From the NCBI GenBank assembly GCA_038108875.1, contig JAYNII010000002.1:79145-143144 (forward strand): DNA of 64,000 bases, read 5' to 3'. Each line of letters opens with the position of its first letter. Position 1 is the stretch's first letter. A model generated the notes under the pieces. That model was not told the DNA's origin and searched no databases. It was given only the letters and a program-made list of their open reading frames with translations. The position numbers and the translations under genes were made by a program. Shown piece by piece: positions 52,778 to 61,734 of this stretch. This stretch comes from VMDH01 sp038108875. Its GTDB lineage: Bacteria > Pseudomonadota > Gammaproteobacteria > Magnimaribacterales > D2472.

Positions 52778-53827
52778 CTACTCAGTGGATAAAAGATCAA
52801 TGTTGTATTTGTCCATGATCTCAAGAGCTTGTCCTCCTCCTCTGGCAACGCATGTCAGAGGATCCTCGGCAACAATAACAGGTATTCCAGTAGAATTTGA
52901 AATAAGTTTATCTAAATCCCTTAATAAGCCCCCTCCTCCGGTTAAAACTATGCCTCTTTCAGCTATGTCTGCTGAGAGCTCAGGAGGAGATAACTCTAGT
53001 GCATTTCTGATTGCTCTTACAATTCCATAAAGAGGATCCTTCATTGCTTCAAAAATCTGATTACTGTTCAAGGTAAAGCTTTCTGGAATTCCTTCTGCAA
53101 GATTTCTGCCAGTAACAGTCATTTCTTTTTTTTCAGAGTCTTCAGTTGCACACCCAATATTGGTTTTTAACCTCTCAGCAGTAGATTCTCCGATTATGCA
53201 CCCATAATTTCTTCTTACCCAAGAAGTAATGGCTTCATCCATTTTATCTCCACCGATCTTCACAGACTCAGCATAAACTACACCATTTAGAGAAAGAATG
53301 GCAATTTCTGAAGTTCCTCCGCCTATATCTACAACCATGTTTCCATTGGCTTCTTCAACAGGTAATCCAGCGCCTATGGCAGCTGCCATGGGCTCCTCGA
53401 TTAATCTTACATCTCTGGCACCAGCACCAAGCACTGATTCTCTAATTGCCCTTCTTTCAACTTGAGTTGATCTGCAAGGGACGCATACCAAAACTCGTGG
53501 GCTAGGTTTTATAAATCTTTGTTCATGGACTTTAGCTATAAAGTGCTGAAGCATTTTCTCTGTTACCTGAAAGTCTGCAATTACGCCCTCTGATAATGGT
53601 CTTATTGCTTTTATGTTACCAGGGGTTCTGCCTAACATTTTTTTTGCTTCATGACCTACAGCTACAACAGTTTTCTGTCCTCTTGATTCTCTTATTGCTA
53701 CTACGGATGGTTCGTTAAGGACAATTCCAACGTCCTTGGTATATATAAGGGTATTCGCAGTACCCAGGTCTATTGAAAGATCATTAGAAAATAATCCTCT
53801 GACTATTTTAAATAAATTAAAATCCAA
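52778..53827 (-). CDS. mreB: Rod shape-determining protein MreB
   Basis: 349 residues. Bacterial actin guiding lateral wall growth. FSNDLSIDLGTANTLIYTKDVGIVLNEPSVVAI is the first phosphate region; DIGGGTSEIAI and GIVLTGGGGLLRDLDKLI complete the nucleotide site. The start is TTG (53827) with an AAGAGG ribosome site 6 bases upstream; no ATG exists before the conserved core. It is divergent from gatC over 69 bases, the same arrangement as in Pseudomonas. Confidence 0.97.
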   Translation of the reverse strand: MDFNLFKIVRGLFSNDLSIDLGTANTLIYTKDVGIVLNEPSVVAIRESRGQKTVVAVGHEAKKMLGRTPGNIKAIRPLSEGVIADFQVTEKMLQHFIAKVHEQRFIKPSPRVLVCVPCRSTQVERRAIRESVLGAGARDVRLIEEPMAAAIGAGLPVEEANGNMVVDIGGGTSEIAILSLNGVVYAESVKIGGDKMDEAITSWVRRNYGCIIGESTAERLKTNIGCATEDSEKKEMTVTGRNLAEGIPESFTLNSNQIFEAMKDPLYGIVRAIRNALELSPPELSADIAERGIVLTGGGGLLRDLDKLISNSTGIPVIVAEDPLTCVARGGGQALEIMDKYNIDLLSTE

Positions 53828-53896
53828 GCTCGGCCTCTTACTTATGTAAAAAAATTATTAAATGGTTTAATATTTCGCTTTCGTAAATAATATCAT

Positions 53897-54178
53897 ATGG
53901 ACAAAGAAACGGTCAGAACAATTTGTTATCTTTCTAGACTTTCTTTAAGCGAGGATGGAGCAAAAAATATGGAAACTGATCTAGATACTATATTATCTAT
54001 GATCGATCAACTTCAAGAAATAGATACTTCCAACATTGAACCAATGTTCAGTCCTCTTGAACAAACTGCAATTATTCACGATGATGAAGTCAATTCAGAT
54101 AACCAAAAAGATGCATATCTAGATCAAGCACCTGAATCTGATTCTAATTTCTTTAGAGTGCCAAAGGTTGTCGAATAA
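53897..54178 (+). CDS. gatC: Asp-tRNA(Asn)/Glu-tRNA(Gln) amidotransferase subunit C
   Basis: 93 residues. Small clamp subunit that stabilises GatA-GatB. It starts DKETVRTICYLSRLSLSEDG, and the end (DAYLDQAPESDSNFFRVPKVVE) matches the GatC C-terminus that wraps the partner subunits. Its stop shares bases with the gatA ATG (TAATG). Confidence 0.96.
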   Translation: MDKETVRTICYLSRLSLSEDGAKNMETDLDTILSMIDQLQEIDTSNIEPMFSPLEQTAIIHDDEVNSDNQKDAYLDQAPESDSNFFRVPKVVE

Positions 54179-55623
54179 TGCAGCACAAAACTGTTAGTGA
54201 GCTGCATGATTTATTGGTTTCAAAGACAATTACTCCAACTGAACTCGTCAATGAAAGCCTAAAACTAGCAAAAAAATATTCTTCTTTGAATTGTTTTAAC
54301 TTTATTGACGAAGAAAGAGCGCTTACTAAAGCCAAGACCAGCTTATTTGATCCAAGCAATCCGCTTAGCTGTATTCCTGTAGCACATAAGGACTTATTTT
54401 GCATAAAAGGCATGCAAACTACTTGTAGTTCAAAAATTTTAGATGGCTACTTACCCCCATTTACAGCAACAGTGGTTCAAAACCTCGATAAAGTAGGCTG
54501 TATTACGATAGCTAAAACCAACATGGATGAATTTGCAATGGGATCATCAAATGAAACAAGCTATTTTGGTAATGTTCATAATCCTTGGCTTAAAAACCAT
54601 GTTCCTGGAGGAAGTAGTGGGGGGGCCGCTGCTTCTGTTTCTAGCGGCATAGTTCCATTAGCGACAGGAACAGACACTGGTGGTTCAATAAGGCAACCAG
54701 CTGCATTATGTAATTTAACGGGTTTGAAGCCTACATATGGAAGAATATCAAGATGGGGGATGATTGCATTTGCATCAAGCCTCGACCAAGCAGGCCCCAT
54801 AGCTCATACTGCAAAAGACTGCGCTATTGCCCTTGATGCAATGACTGGCCATGATTGTAAAGATACTACCTCTTTGGCAATGGGGCCCACTAAAGCATTT
54901 AATTCTATTGAGGTTTTTTCTAAAGACAAAACCTTGGGCATCGTAAAGGAATTCTCAGACCAGCTTTCACATGACATGGAAAAAGCTTTTCAAGAGAGTA
55001 TAAATACTTATAAACAGTTGGGCTATAAAATTAAAGAGATATCTCTGCCAAATATTAAATACTCGGTTCCTACTTATTACGTCATTGCTCCCGCTGAATG
55101 CTCCTCAAATTTATCAAGATTTGATGGAGTAAGATTTGGCCTTAGGAGCAAAGATGTTAAAAATCTTGAAGAACTCTATATTAATTCTCGCTCAGAAGGC
55201 TTTGGAAATGAAGTTAAACGTAGAATATTAATAGGTACTTACGTTTTGTCAGCTGGTTACTACGATGCTTATTACAAAAAAGCTCAGCAAGTCAGAAGGC
55301 TTATTACTTCAGAATTCAAAAATGCATTCGAACAATGCGACTTGATTCTAACGCCTACCTCACCAGGAACTGCCTTTGCTTTTGACTCAAAGGGATCAAA
55401 GGATCCTACAGAACTATATCTTGAAGATCTGTTCACAATTGCAGCAAATCTTGCAGGCATTCCAGCAATTTCAGTTCCTCAAAAATTTGTAAATGGTTTG
55501 CCCTCAGGACATCAGCTAATTGCCCCTCATCTCCATGAAGAATCAATCTTGCAAACAGCCCATCATTTTCAACTGAATACTGACTGGCATCTAAGAACGC
55601 CGCAAATGGAAGAATTCGCATGA
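54178..55623 (+). CDS. gatA: Asp-tRNA(Asn)/Glu-tRNA(Gln) amidotransferase subunit A
   Basis: 481 residues. Amidase that releases ammonia from glutamine. The Ser-cisSer-Lys triad is seen in VAHKDLFC (Lys), VPGGSSGGAAASVSSG and TDTGGSIRQPAALC. With GatB it completes the indirect pathway to Asn-tRNA and/or Gln-tRNA. Overlaps gatC by one base and gatB by four. Confidence 0.98.
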   Translation: MQHKTVSELHDLLVSKTITPTELVNESLKLAKKYSSLNCFNFIDEERALTKAKTSLFDPSNPLSCIPVAHKDLFCIKGMQTTCSSKILDGYLPPFTATVVQNLDKVGCITIAKTNMDEFAMGSSNETSYFGNVHNPWLKNHVPGGSSGGAAASVSSGIVPLATGTDTGGSIRQPAALCNLTGLKPTYGRISRWGMIAFASSLDQAGPIAHTAKDCAIALDAMTGHDCKDTTSLAMGPTKAFNSIEVFSKDKTLGIVKEFSDQLSHDMEKAFQESINTYKQLGYKIKEISLPNIKYSVPTYYVIAPAECSSNLSRFDGVRFGLRSKDVKNLEELYINSRSEGFGNEVKRRILIGTYVLSAGYYDAYYKKAQQVRRLITSEFKNAFEQCDLILTPTSPGTAFAFDSKGSKDPTELYLEDLFTIAANLAGIPAISVPQKFVNGLPSGHQLIAPHLHEESILQTAHHFQLNTDWHLRTPQMEEFA

Positions 55624-57050
55624 CCTGGGAAATTGTTATTGGGTTAGAAACTCATGTCCAGTTATCCACCAATTCAAAATTGTTTTCAAGAGCATCTACT
55701 AGTTTTGGCGCTGAACCAAATACAAATGTTAATCTAGTTGATTGTGGCCTGCCAGGAGTCTTGCCTACAATAAATAAAGAAGCCTTTTACAAAGCAATTC
55801 GTTTTGGATTGGCAATAAATGCAACTATTAATCAAACGTCTCACTTTGACAGAAAAAATTATTTTTATCCCGATCTTCCAAAAGGCTACCAAATAACACA
55901 AATGGATAGACCTATAATTAAAGGTGGCAAGATAGAGATTGAGGTAGAGGGAATTAAGAAAATCGTAAACATAACCCGCGCACATTTAGAAGAAGATGCT
56001 GGAAAATCTATCCATGATGTTGAACCTAATTACACTCTTATAGATCTAAACAGGGCTGGCACTCCTCTGTTAGAAATAGTCAGTGAACCAGAGATATCTT
56101 CAGCAAAAGAAGCTGTGGCATACATGAAAGCCTTACACCAACTTATTACATTTTTAGAAGTTTCAGATGGCAATATGTCACAGGGATCTATGAGATGTGA
56201 TGCGAATGTATCTATTAGGAAATTAGGTGACAAAAAATTAGGAACCAGAACAGAGATAAAAAATATAAACTCTTTTAGATTTATAGAAAAAGCAATAAAT
56301 TTTGAAGTTAAAAGACAAATTAATACTTTAGAAAGTGGTAAAAAAATAGTTCAAGAAACGCGTTTATATGATGCCAACAAGGATGAAACCAGACCAATGA
56401 GAACTAAAGAGTTTGCTAATGATTATAGATACTTCCCTGAGCCTGATCTCCTTCCTGTTGTTATTACTGATGAAGAGATCTCTAAAATAAAGAATAATTT
56501 TCCCGAGTTGCCTAGTGAAAAGAGAGTGCGTTATTTAAGTGAACTTAAATTAAGTGAAAACGATGCTGAAATTCTTTCTGCAACAAAACCTCTATCAACA
56601 GCCTTTGAGAATATAATCGAGATGGGTCATGATCCTGTCCTTGCAGCGAAATGGTTGGTAGGAGATGTCAGTGCATTGTTAAATAAGAGTCAAACCGATC
56701 TCGAAAACTCAAACCTAACAATAGATATGATTGGTGAATTGTTAGCCAATATTGAAGACAACACAATATCAGGAAAAATTGCTAAGGAAGTTTTAGAAGA
56801 ATGCTATTTAACTGGAAAGTCCCCCAATTCCATAATTGAGTCTAAGGGTCTTAAGCAAATAACTGACTCAAGTGAATTGCAAGCAATTCTAAAAAACATT
56901 GTTGATTCTAATCCTGAGCAAGTTACTCAATTTAGAGCAGGTAAAGATAGAATATTTGGATACTTTGTAGGTCAGGCAATGAAAGAAACTAAAGGTAAGG
57001 GCAACCCAGAATTAATCAATAAAATCTTAAAGGAATTACTGGTTAAGTAA
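55620..57050 (+). CDS. gatB: Asp-tRNA(Asn)/Glu-tRNA(Gln) amidotransferase subunit B
   Basis: 476 residues. Binds the mischarged tRNA and activates it with ATP. ETHVQLSTNSKLFSRASTSFGAEPNTNVNLVDCGLPGVLPTIN at the N-terminus and DGNMSQGSMRCDANVSIRKLG are GatB signatures; the C-terminal YqeY-like tail is present. Last gene of gatCAB; its end overlaps the convergent maoC-type gene by 8 bases. Confidence 0.98.
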   Translation: MTWEIVIGLETHVQLSTNSKLFSRASTSFGAEPNTNVNLVDCGLPGVLPTINKEAFYKAIRFGLAINATINQTSHFDRKNYFYPDLPKGYQITQMDRPIIKGGKIEIEVEGIKKIVNITRAHLEEDAGKSIHDVEPNYTLIDLNRAGTPLLEIVSEPEISSAKEAVAYMKALHQLITFLEVSDGNMSQGSMRCDANVSIRKLGDKKLGTRTEIKNINSFRFIEKAINFEVKRQINTLESGKKIVQETRLYDANKDETRPMRTKEFANDYRYFPEPDLLPVVITDEEISKIKNNFPELPSEKRVRYLSELKLSENDAEILSATKPLSTAFENIIEMGHDPVLAAKWLVGDVSALLNKSQTDLENSNLTIDMIGELLANIEDNTISGKIAKEVLEECYLTGKSPNSIIESKGLKQITDSSELQAILKNIVDSNPEQVTQFRAGKDRIFGYFVGQAMKETKGKGNPELINKILKELLVK

Positions 57051-57501
57051 CCCATAAACTTAATGTTTCTGCAATAAAAGCAGGTTTCTTTAACCCCTCT
57101 ATTTCCATAGTAACCTGATTTTTGACAAGATACTGTCCCGGGTTTTTTTCAGTAATATCTTTAACAAGGGTGTGTAATCTTACCTTGGAATCAACAGCGA
57201 CAGGACTCAAGAATCTTACTTTATCTAAACCATAATTTAGGCCCATTTTAGCACCCTCAACGATTAAAGCTGTTTGCTGCCCTAAACCAGCACACAAAGA
57301 TAAAGAAAGGAAACCATGGGCAATAGTAGAGCCAAAAATTGGTCCTGCTTTTTCAGGATCAACATGGATAAACTGATGATCCATGGTTGCATCAGCAAAA
57401 GCATTGATTCTATTTTGATCTATTGCAAACCAGTCCGTATATCCAAGATCTCTTCCAATACAATCAAGTATTTCGTCCTTTTTTATTACTGTCATCGGCA
57501 T
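57043..57501 (-). CDS. MaoC-like (R)-specific hydratase / dehydratase
   Basis: 152 residues, a single hot-dog fold. FADATMDHQFIHVD carries the Asp and His of the hydratase-2 motif, and IFGSTIAHGFLSLSL is the second signature. It may hydrate enoyl-CoA; the natural substrate cannot be told. It directly follows the acyl-CoA synthetase gene (one base between them), suggesting a shared pathway for a fatty or other organic acid. Confidence 0.85.
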   Translation of the reverse strand: MPMTVIKKDEILDCIGRDLGYTDWFAIDQNRINAFADATMDHQFIHVDPEKAGPIFGSTIAHGFLSLSLCAGLGQQTALIVEGAKMGLNYGLDKVRFLSPVAVDSKVRLHTLVKDITEKNPGQYLVKNQVTMEIEGLKKPAFIAETLSLWVT

Positions 57502-57502
57502 T

Positions 57503-59110
57503 TTAATTCTCCATTAAGTGATTTTTGTATTCATCTCTAAGCTGAACTTTTAAAAGTTTCCCAGTTGCTCCATGAGGTAACTGGTTTACTTTAATTATGT
57601 CATCAGGTAACCACCATTTAGCAACTCTTTCTGCAAGAAATTGATTGATTGAATCTTTATTCAAATCTTTCTTGCAAATAACTAATAATATAGGTCTTTC
57701 GTCCCACTTAGGATGAGGCACGCCAACTACACATGCTTCTTCAATATCAGGATGACCCATGGCTGCATTTTCTAAGTCAATAGAACTGATCCATTCTCCT
57801 CCGCTCTTAATTACATCTTTAGCTCGATCCATTATTTGCATACAACCATCAGGAAAAATGGTTGCAACATCCCCAGTATCAAACCACCCTTCCTCATCTA
57901 CCGCAGGGGATTCAGCTTTGAAATAGCTTTCAATAATCCATGGGCCTCTAACTTTTAATGCTCCCTGAGAAATTCCATCTCTAGGAAGTTCATTATTTTG
58001 ATCATCCACAATTTTTAACTCTACGCCAAATAATGGGTATCCTTGTTTAGTTTGAAGTGCATATCTTTCCTCTGGGGGAAGTTGCATCATCTTTTTACTT
58101 GGTAAATTTAGAGTTCCTAGGGGGCTCATTTCTGTCATGCCCCAACCGTGTACTAAAAAAGTATTATGTTTTTGATCAAATTCTTTAATCATAGCCAAGG
58201 GAGCAGCAGAGCCTCCCACCATTACTTTTTCTATGCCTTCAAGTCTTAAATTGTTCTCTGACAAGTAATTTAATAGTCCCAGCCATACAGTAGGGACTCC
58301 CATCAAAACAGAAGCTTTTTCTGAAGTAATGAGTTCGTACAACGATGAGCCATCAAGCGCATGACCAGGCAAGATCAATTTATGACCATTCATAAGAGTA
58401 GTGTATGGAGTCCCCCATGCATTTACATGAAACATAGGCACTACAGGAAGAACAGAACTATTTGAATCAAATCGCAATGCATTCCCTGCTGCCCATGAAT
58501 GCAACATGGTGGACCTATGAGAATATAAAACTCCTTTAGGGTTGCCAGTGGTGCCAGAGGTGTAACACAACGCCGCAGCATCGGATTCATCAACCTTAGA
58601 CCAATAATTTATTGGGTCTGTTTCAGATAATAATTCATCATAAAAATGTAATTTTTTTATATCTAAATCACATTCTTTTTTGGGTCCCATTAAGATAATC
58701 TGGGGAGATGCTTTTAAGTGGTGCTGAACAGCTGCAATCAATGGCAAGAATGTCTCATCAACAAAAATTGCCTTATCTTCCGCATGATTGAGTATATAAA
58801 TTAGCTGTTCAGGGAATAACCTTGGATTGATAGTGTGAAGAACTCCTCCCATTCCGGTAACACCAAAATAAACTTCAAAATGTCTATAATTATTCCAAGC
58901 AATGGTTGCAACTCTATCTCCTTTTACAAGGTTGAAGTTAACTAGAGCCTGAGCGACTTTTCTTGATTGTGCCAAGCAATTACCAACGGTAACTTTAGAT
59001 ATTGAGTTATCAAGCCCTCTACTTACAATTTCTGCATCAAATGAATACTTTTCTGCATGATCTATAAGCTTTGGAACAGTTACATCCCAATTAAACATGT
59101 TACCTTTCAT
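57503..59110 (-). CDS. Acyl-CoA synthetase (AMP-forming)
   Basis: 535 residues. Activates a carboxylic acid to its CoA thioester through an acyl-AMP. The P-loop-like motif LCYTSGTTGNPKGVLYSHRS, GWGMTEMSPLG, the hinge DEEGWFDTGDVATIFPDG and the catalytic Lys in LPHGATGKLLK are present. The overall pattern is that of medium-chain or AlkK/DmdB-type ligases; 3-methylmercaptopropionate (from DMSP) is a possible substrate in a marine cell, but the sequence does not prove it. It overlaps the GH84 gene by 11 bases. Confidence 0.92.
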   Translation of the reverse strand: MKGNMFNWDVTVPKLIDHAEKYSFDAEIVSRGLDNSISKVTVGNCLAQSRKVAQALVNFNLVKGDRVATIAWNNYRHFEVYFGVTGMGGVLHTINPRLFPEQLIYILNHAEDKAIFVDETFLPLIAAVQHHLKASPQIILMGPKKECDLDIKKLHFYDELLSETDPINYWSKVDESDAAALCYTSGTTGNPKGVLYSHRSTMLHSWAAGNALRFDSNSSVLPVVPMFHVNAWGTPYTTLMNGHKLILPGHALDGSSLYELITSEKASVLMGVPTVWLGLLNYLSENNLRLEGIEKVMVGGSAAPLAMIKEFDQKHNTFLVHGWGMTEMSPLGTLNLPSKKMMQLPPEERYALQTKQGYPLFGVELKIVDDQNNELPRDGISQGALKVRGPWIIESYFKAESPAVDEEGWFDTGDVATIFPDGCMQIMDRAKDVIKSGGEWISSIDLENAAMGHPDIEEACVVGVPHPKWDERPILLVICKKDLNKDSINQFLAERVAKWWLPDDIIKVNQLPHGATGKLLKVQLRDEYKNHLMEN

Positions 59111-60173
59111 TAATTTCTCTCCTTTTAAAATTAAACCTCTTTAACAGGATAGCTATTTGAGATTGATCTTGTTGCATCATTTGCAAAAGCTGTCTTAGTT
59201 GATGCAAATAAGTATACATTTCTATCTTTAATGGGTCATTCCATCTCCACAATAACCCCTCAATGTTTTCTAAGTCTCGCTCAGGGCTGGAATTGGTTAT
59301 TTCAAATTCAAACAAGTGCAGAATGTTAAAAAATTCTCTAGGAAGATTTAGAGAAGCTAAAATTTCTTCTTTCGTAATGCTGTTATTAAATTTTGCTGCA
59401 AAAAACTTTAAGTAGATTTGGTCTAATGCAATGGACCCCGTTGCATTTATCATCATTCCATCAATAAATTTTTGACTTTGATCCTCGAGACCAAAGAAAT
59501 CAGAAAAATGAACTTTTGGAGTGCAATAATCATTAGCGAAATAGTTATCCCAAATCAGAAGTTCTCGATCACCAATAAAAGCCTTTAACTTATTAAGATA
59601 TTCAATAGGATAGGTTTTAGAAACTACCCGTTGACCCGTAAAAAAAATATTGACCCTCGTATTTAAATTCTCTAGAAATTCAGATAAATACTCATCTTGA
59701 AAGATATTTTTTTTAATGCTTAATTGATCACAGTATATTTGAGGAACTGTGTATAAGTTAACTAGATCTAGATCATTTGCTAGCTGATTAAGAATGTCTT
59801 TGTGGTTATTTCCCCTGTTACTCTCAAATAAATCATCAAACAATACACAGATAGAACTAACTCCTAACTCTATAAATTGCTTAAACTTATTCAGCAAGAT
59901 TTGATAATCTTTCTTAAAAACAAAATCATTTCCTGGAGATAGTCCAAAAATAATCTCAATGTTGTTAGCTTTGGCAAGCTGGTTTAAAGAAGCAAAATCA
60001 TCCAAGAAGCTTTGTGCGTAATCTTCTTTCCAATGTATTCTGTGCTTGGAATCCTCCTTGGGACAATAGAAATAATGAGTCATCCCTAGATTCGCTAGAA
60101 ATAGAATTAATTTTTTCCTATCATCAAATGATAGTTGCTTACCGTAATAACCTTCTATATAACCAGTCTTCAT
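59100..60173 (-). CDS. GH84 (O-GlcNAcase / beta-N-acetylglucosaminidase-type) hydrolase, cytoplasmic
   Basis: 357 residues. The GH84 barrel is recognisable in order: YIEGYYGKQLSFDDRKKL, HYFYCPKEDSKHRIHW, FGLSPGNDF, ICVLFDDLFE with the adjacent catalytic aspartates, QIYCDQLS, INIFFTGQRVVSKTYP (I/V variation) and LLIWDNYFANDY. These enzymes remove N-acetylglucosamine with help from the substrate acetamido group. No signal peptide or extra domains are present, unlike secreted clostridial or Bacteroides forms, so it should act inside the cell, for example on murein fragments or GlcNAc-modified protein. It starts 2 bases after the moeB/thiF stop and overlaps the acyl-CoA synthetase gene. Confidence 0.82.
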   Translation of the reverse strand: MKTGYIEGYYGKQLSFDDRKKLILFLANLGMTHYFYCPKEDSKHRIHWKEDYAQSFLDDFASLNQLAKANNIEIIFGLSPGNDFVFKKDYQILLNKFKQFIELGVSSICVLFDDLFESNRGNNHKDILNQLANDLDLVNLYTVPQIYCDQLSIKKNIFQDEYLSEFLENLNTRVNIFFTGQRVVSKTYPIEYLNKLKAFIGDRELLIWDNYFANDYCTPKVHFSDFFGLEDQSQKFIDGMMINATGSIALDQIYLKFFAAKFNNSITKEEILASLNLPREFFNILHLFEFEITNSSPERDLENIEGLLWRWNDPLKIEMYTYLHQLRQLLQMMQQDQSQIAILLKRFNFKRREINER

Positions 60174-60175
60174 TT

Positions 60176-60904
60176 TTAGTAACAGTTAGTGCAATTATGG
60201 TCTTGTTTAACGCTAATTTGTCTAAAACTATTATCCCCTAATTTGAAAACTGTAAGAAATTTTTGCTCAAATTGTTTCAAAGCATAATTTAACAAAACCA
60301 TATTCATGTAAGACCCCACCATTCCTAAAAGAACAGGCACTATTCCTGAAGTTTGACAAGATACTTCTGTATCTAGATGCTCATCTCTCGGAAATATACA
60401 TTCATAACAAGGGCTGCTTGATTTGTTTGATGTAAAAAAAACATGTCCTTGCTCTTTGCCCCCAAATCCCATTACCAATGGAATCTGCAACTCTTTTGAA
60501 ACATCACTAATTAAGTACCTTGTTAAAAAATTATCTGAACAATCAATAATGAAATGATGACTGGGGGCCTTTTCAAATAGAAAATGCTCATCTGCCCTTA
60601 TGCTAATGCTCTCAACAAGCAGATCTGAGTATTTTTCTTTTAAACGAAGCGCAACAATGTCAACCTTTTTTTTACCAATGTCATCTTGCCTAAAAAGAAA
60701 TTGCCTGCTCAAATTGCTTTCTTCAATAATATCATTATCCACAAGGGTGAATTTTCTAAATCCTGATGAGCAAGCATAGGTAATGAATGGATGGCATGTT
60801 CCTCCTGCTCCAATTATTAATATCTTGATTGAGGAAAGTTTTGAGAGATCATGCTTCGAAAGATATTGACTATTTAATAGAGCTTTGTGGATTTCGTTTT
60901 TCAT
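60176..60904 (-). CDS. MoeB/ThiF/HesA family adenylyltransferase
   Basis: 242 residues. E1-like enzyme that adenylates the C-terminal Gly-Gly of a sulfur carrier protein. ILIIGAGGTCHPFITYACSSGF is the nucleotide loop, LVDNDIIEESNLSRQFLFRQDDIGKKK the Arg/Asp region, and CYECIFP plus a C-terminal CTNCY supply the structural zinc. The gene follows prmC as moeB does in many gammaproteobacteria, which favours MoeB over ThiF. The loop has GTCHP where GLGCP-like residues are common. ATGA overlap with prmC. Confidence 0.85.
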   Translation of the reverse strand: MKNEIHKALLNSQYLSKHDLSKLSSIKILIIGAGGTCHPFITYACSSGFRKFTLVDNDIIEESNLSRQFLFRQDDIGKKKVDIVALRLKEKYSDLLVESISIRADEHFLFEKAPSHHFIIDCSDNFLTRYLISDVSKELQIPLVMGFGGKEQGHVFFTSNKSSSPCYECIFPRDEHLDTEVSCQTSGIVPVLLGMVGSYMNMVLLNYALKQFEQKFLTVFKLGDNSFRQISVKQDHNCTNCY

Positions 60905-61734
60905 TTCTTACAGATATGAATTCTATCAATATCTTGGTGATCCTTAACATTTTTGACCAACTTAAAGCCAATATTTCTTGAGATTTTATTTACTTCTAAA
61001 GATTGATCATACCCATGCTCAATAACTAAATATCCATCCTTTTTAAGAGCATGAAAACTGTTAACCATTATTTCCTTAATATGCTTTAACCCAAAATCAT
61101 CACTCACAAGGGCTGAGATAGGTTCATGAATTAAGCTCTCTAAATGAGAATCATTTTTAGCAATATAGGGAGGATTCGAAACAAGAATATCTAATGACTC
61201 ATTTTGGAAACATTCCAGAAGATTAGCCAAAATCGGATATACATTTACTAAGCTATGATTGATAACATTTATTTTTGCAATTTTGATTGCCTCTTCGGAG
61301 TTATCTGTAGCAATGATCTTTGCTTGATCAAAAATATGCGCCAAAGATATTGCAATGCATCCAGAACCTGTTCCAATATCTGCGATTACTGAGAATCCTT
61401 TGGGATCTATTTCTTTAACAGCATCAATAATTAACTCGGTTTCTGGGCGAGGAATGAGTACGTTATTGTTTACAAGAAAGCTATTACCATAAAAATTTGC
61501 TTTATTTGTTATGTACTCAAAAGGAACTCCAATTAGATATAAATCTAAAAAATGTTGGATTTTTTCTTTCTGAAAAATAGTTAACTTTATCTTATTGTGA
61601 ATTAAAAGATGGAATCCCAGCGACTCGAATAAGATAAAATCCTGGGTATCTTTTACTATTGCTGGAAAACGAATTTTATAAGTTAGTAAGTTCTTGTAGA
61701 GATCTTCGACAAGCTCTATATTCTCAAGATTCAA
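60901..61734 (-). CDS. prmC: Release factor N5-glutamine methyltransferase
   Basis: 277 residues. Methylates the Gln of the GGQ motif in release factors. VNNNVLIPRPETELII, VIADIGTGSGCIAISLA and LDILVSNPPYIAKND (the NPPY substrate-binding motif) are diagnostic. The start is TTG (61734), because the first in-frame ATG comes far too late; it overlaps prfA by 11 bases. prfA-prmC is the standard pair. Confidence 0.96.
   Translation of the reverse strand: MNLENIELVEDLYKNLLTYKIRFPAIVKDTQDFILFESLGFHLLIHNKIKLTIFQKEKIQHFLDLYLIGVPFEYITNKANFYGNSFLVNNNVLIPRPETELIIDAVKEIDPKGFSVIADIGTGSGCIAISLAHIFDQAKIIATDNSEEAIKIAKINVINHSLVNVYPILANLLECFQNESLDILVSNPPYIAKNDSHLESLIHEPISALVSDDFGLKHIKEIMVNSFHALKKDGYLVIEHGYDQSLEVNKISRNIGFKLVKNVKDHQDIDRIHICKK

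Noticed and set aside
59100..60904. MoeB/ThiF plus GH84 as a ubiquitin-like or protein-modification system
   Set aside because: prmC followed by moeB is ordinary in gammaproteobacteria, there is no ubiquitin-like carrier nearby, and the GH84 gene alone does not support such a system.
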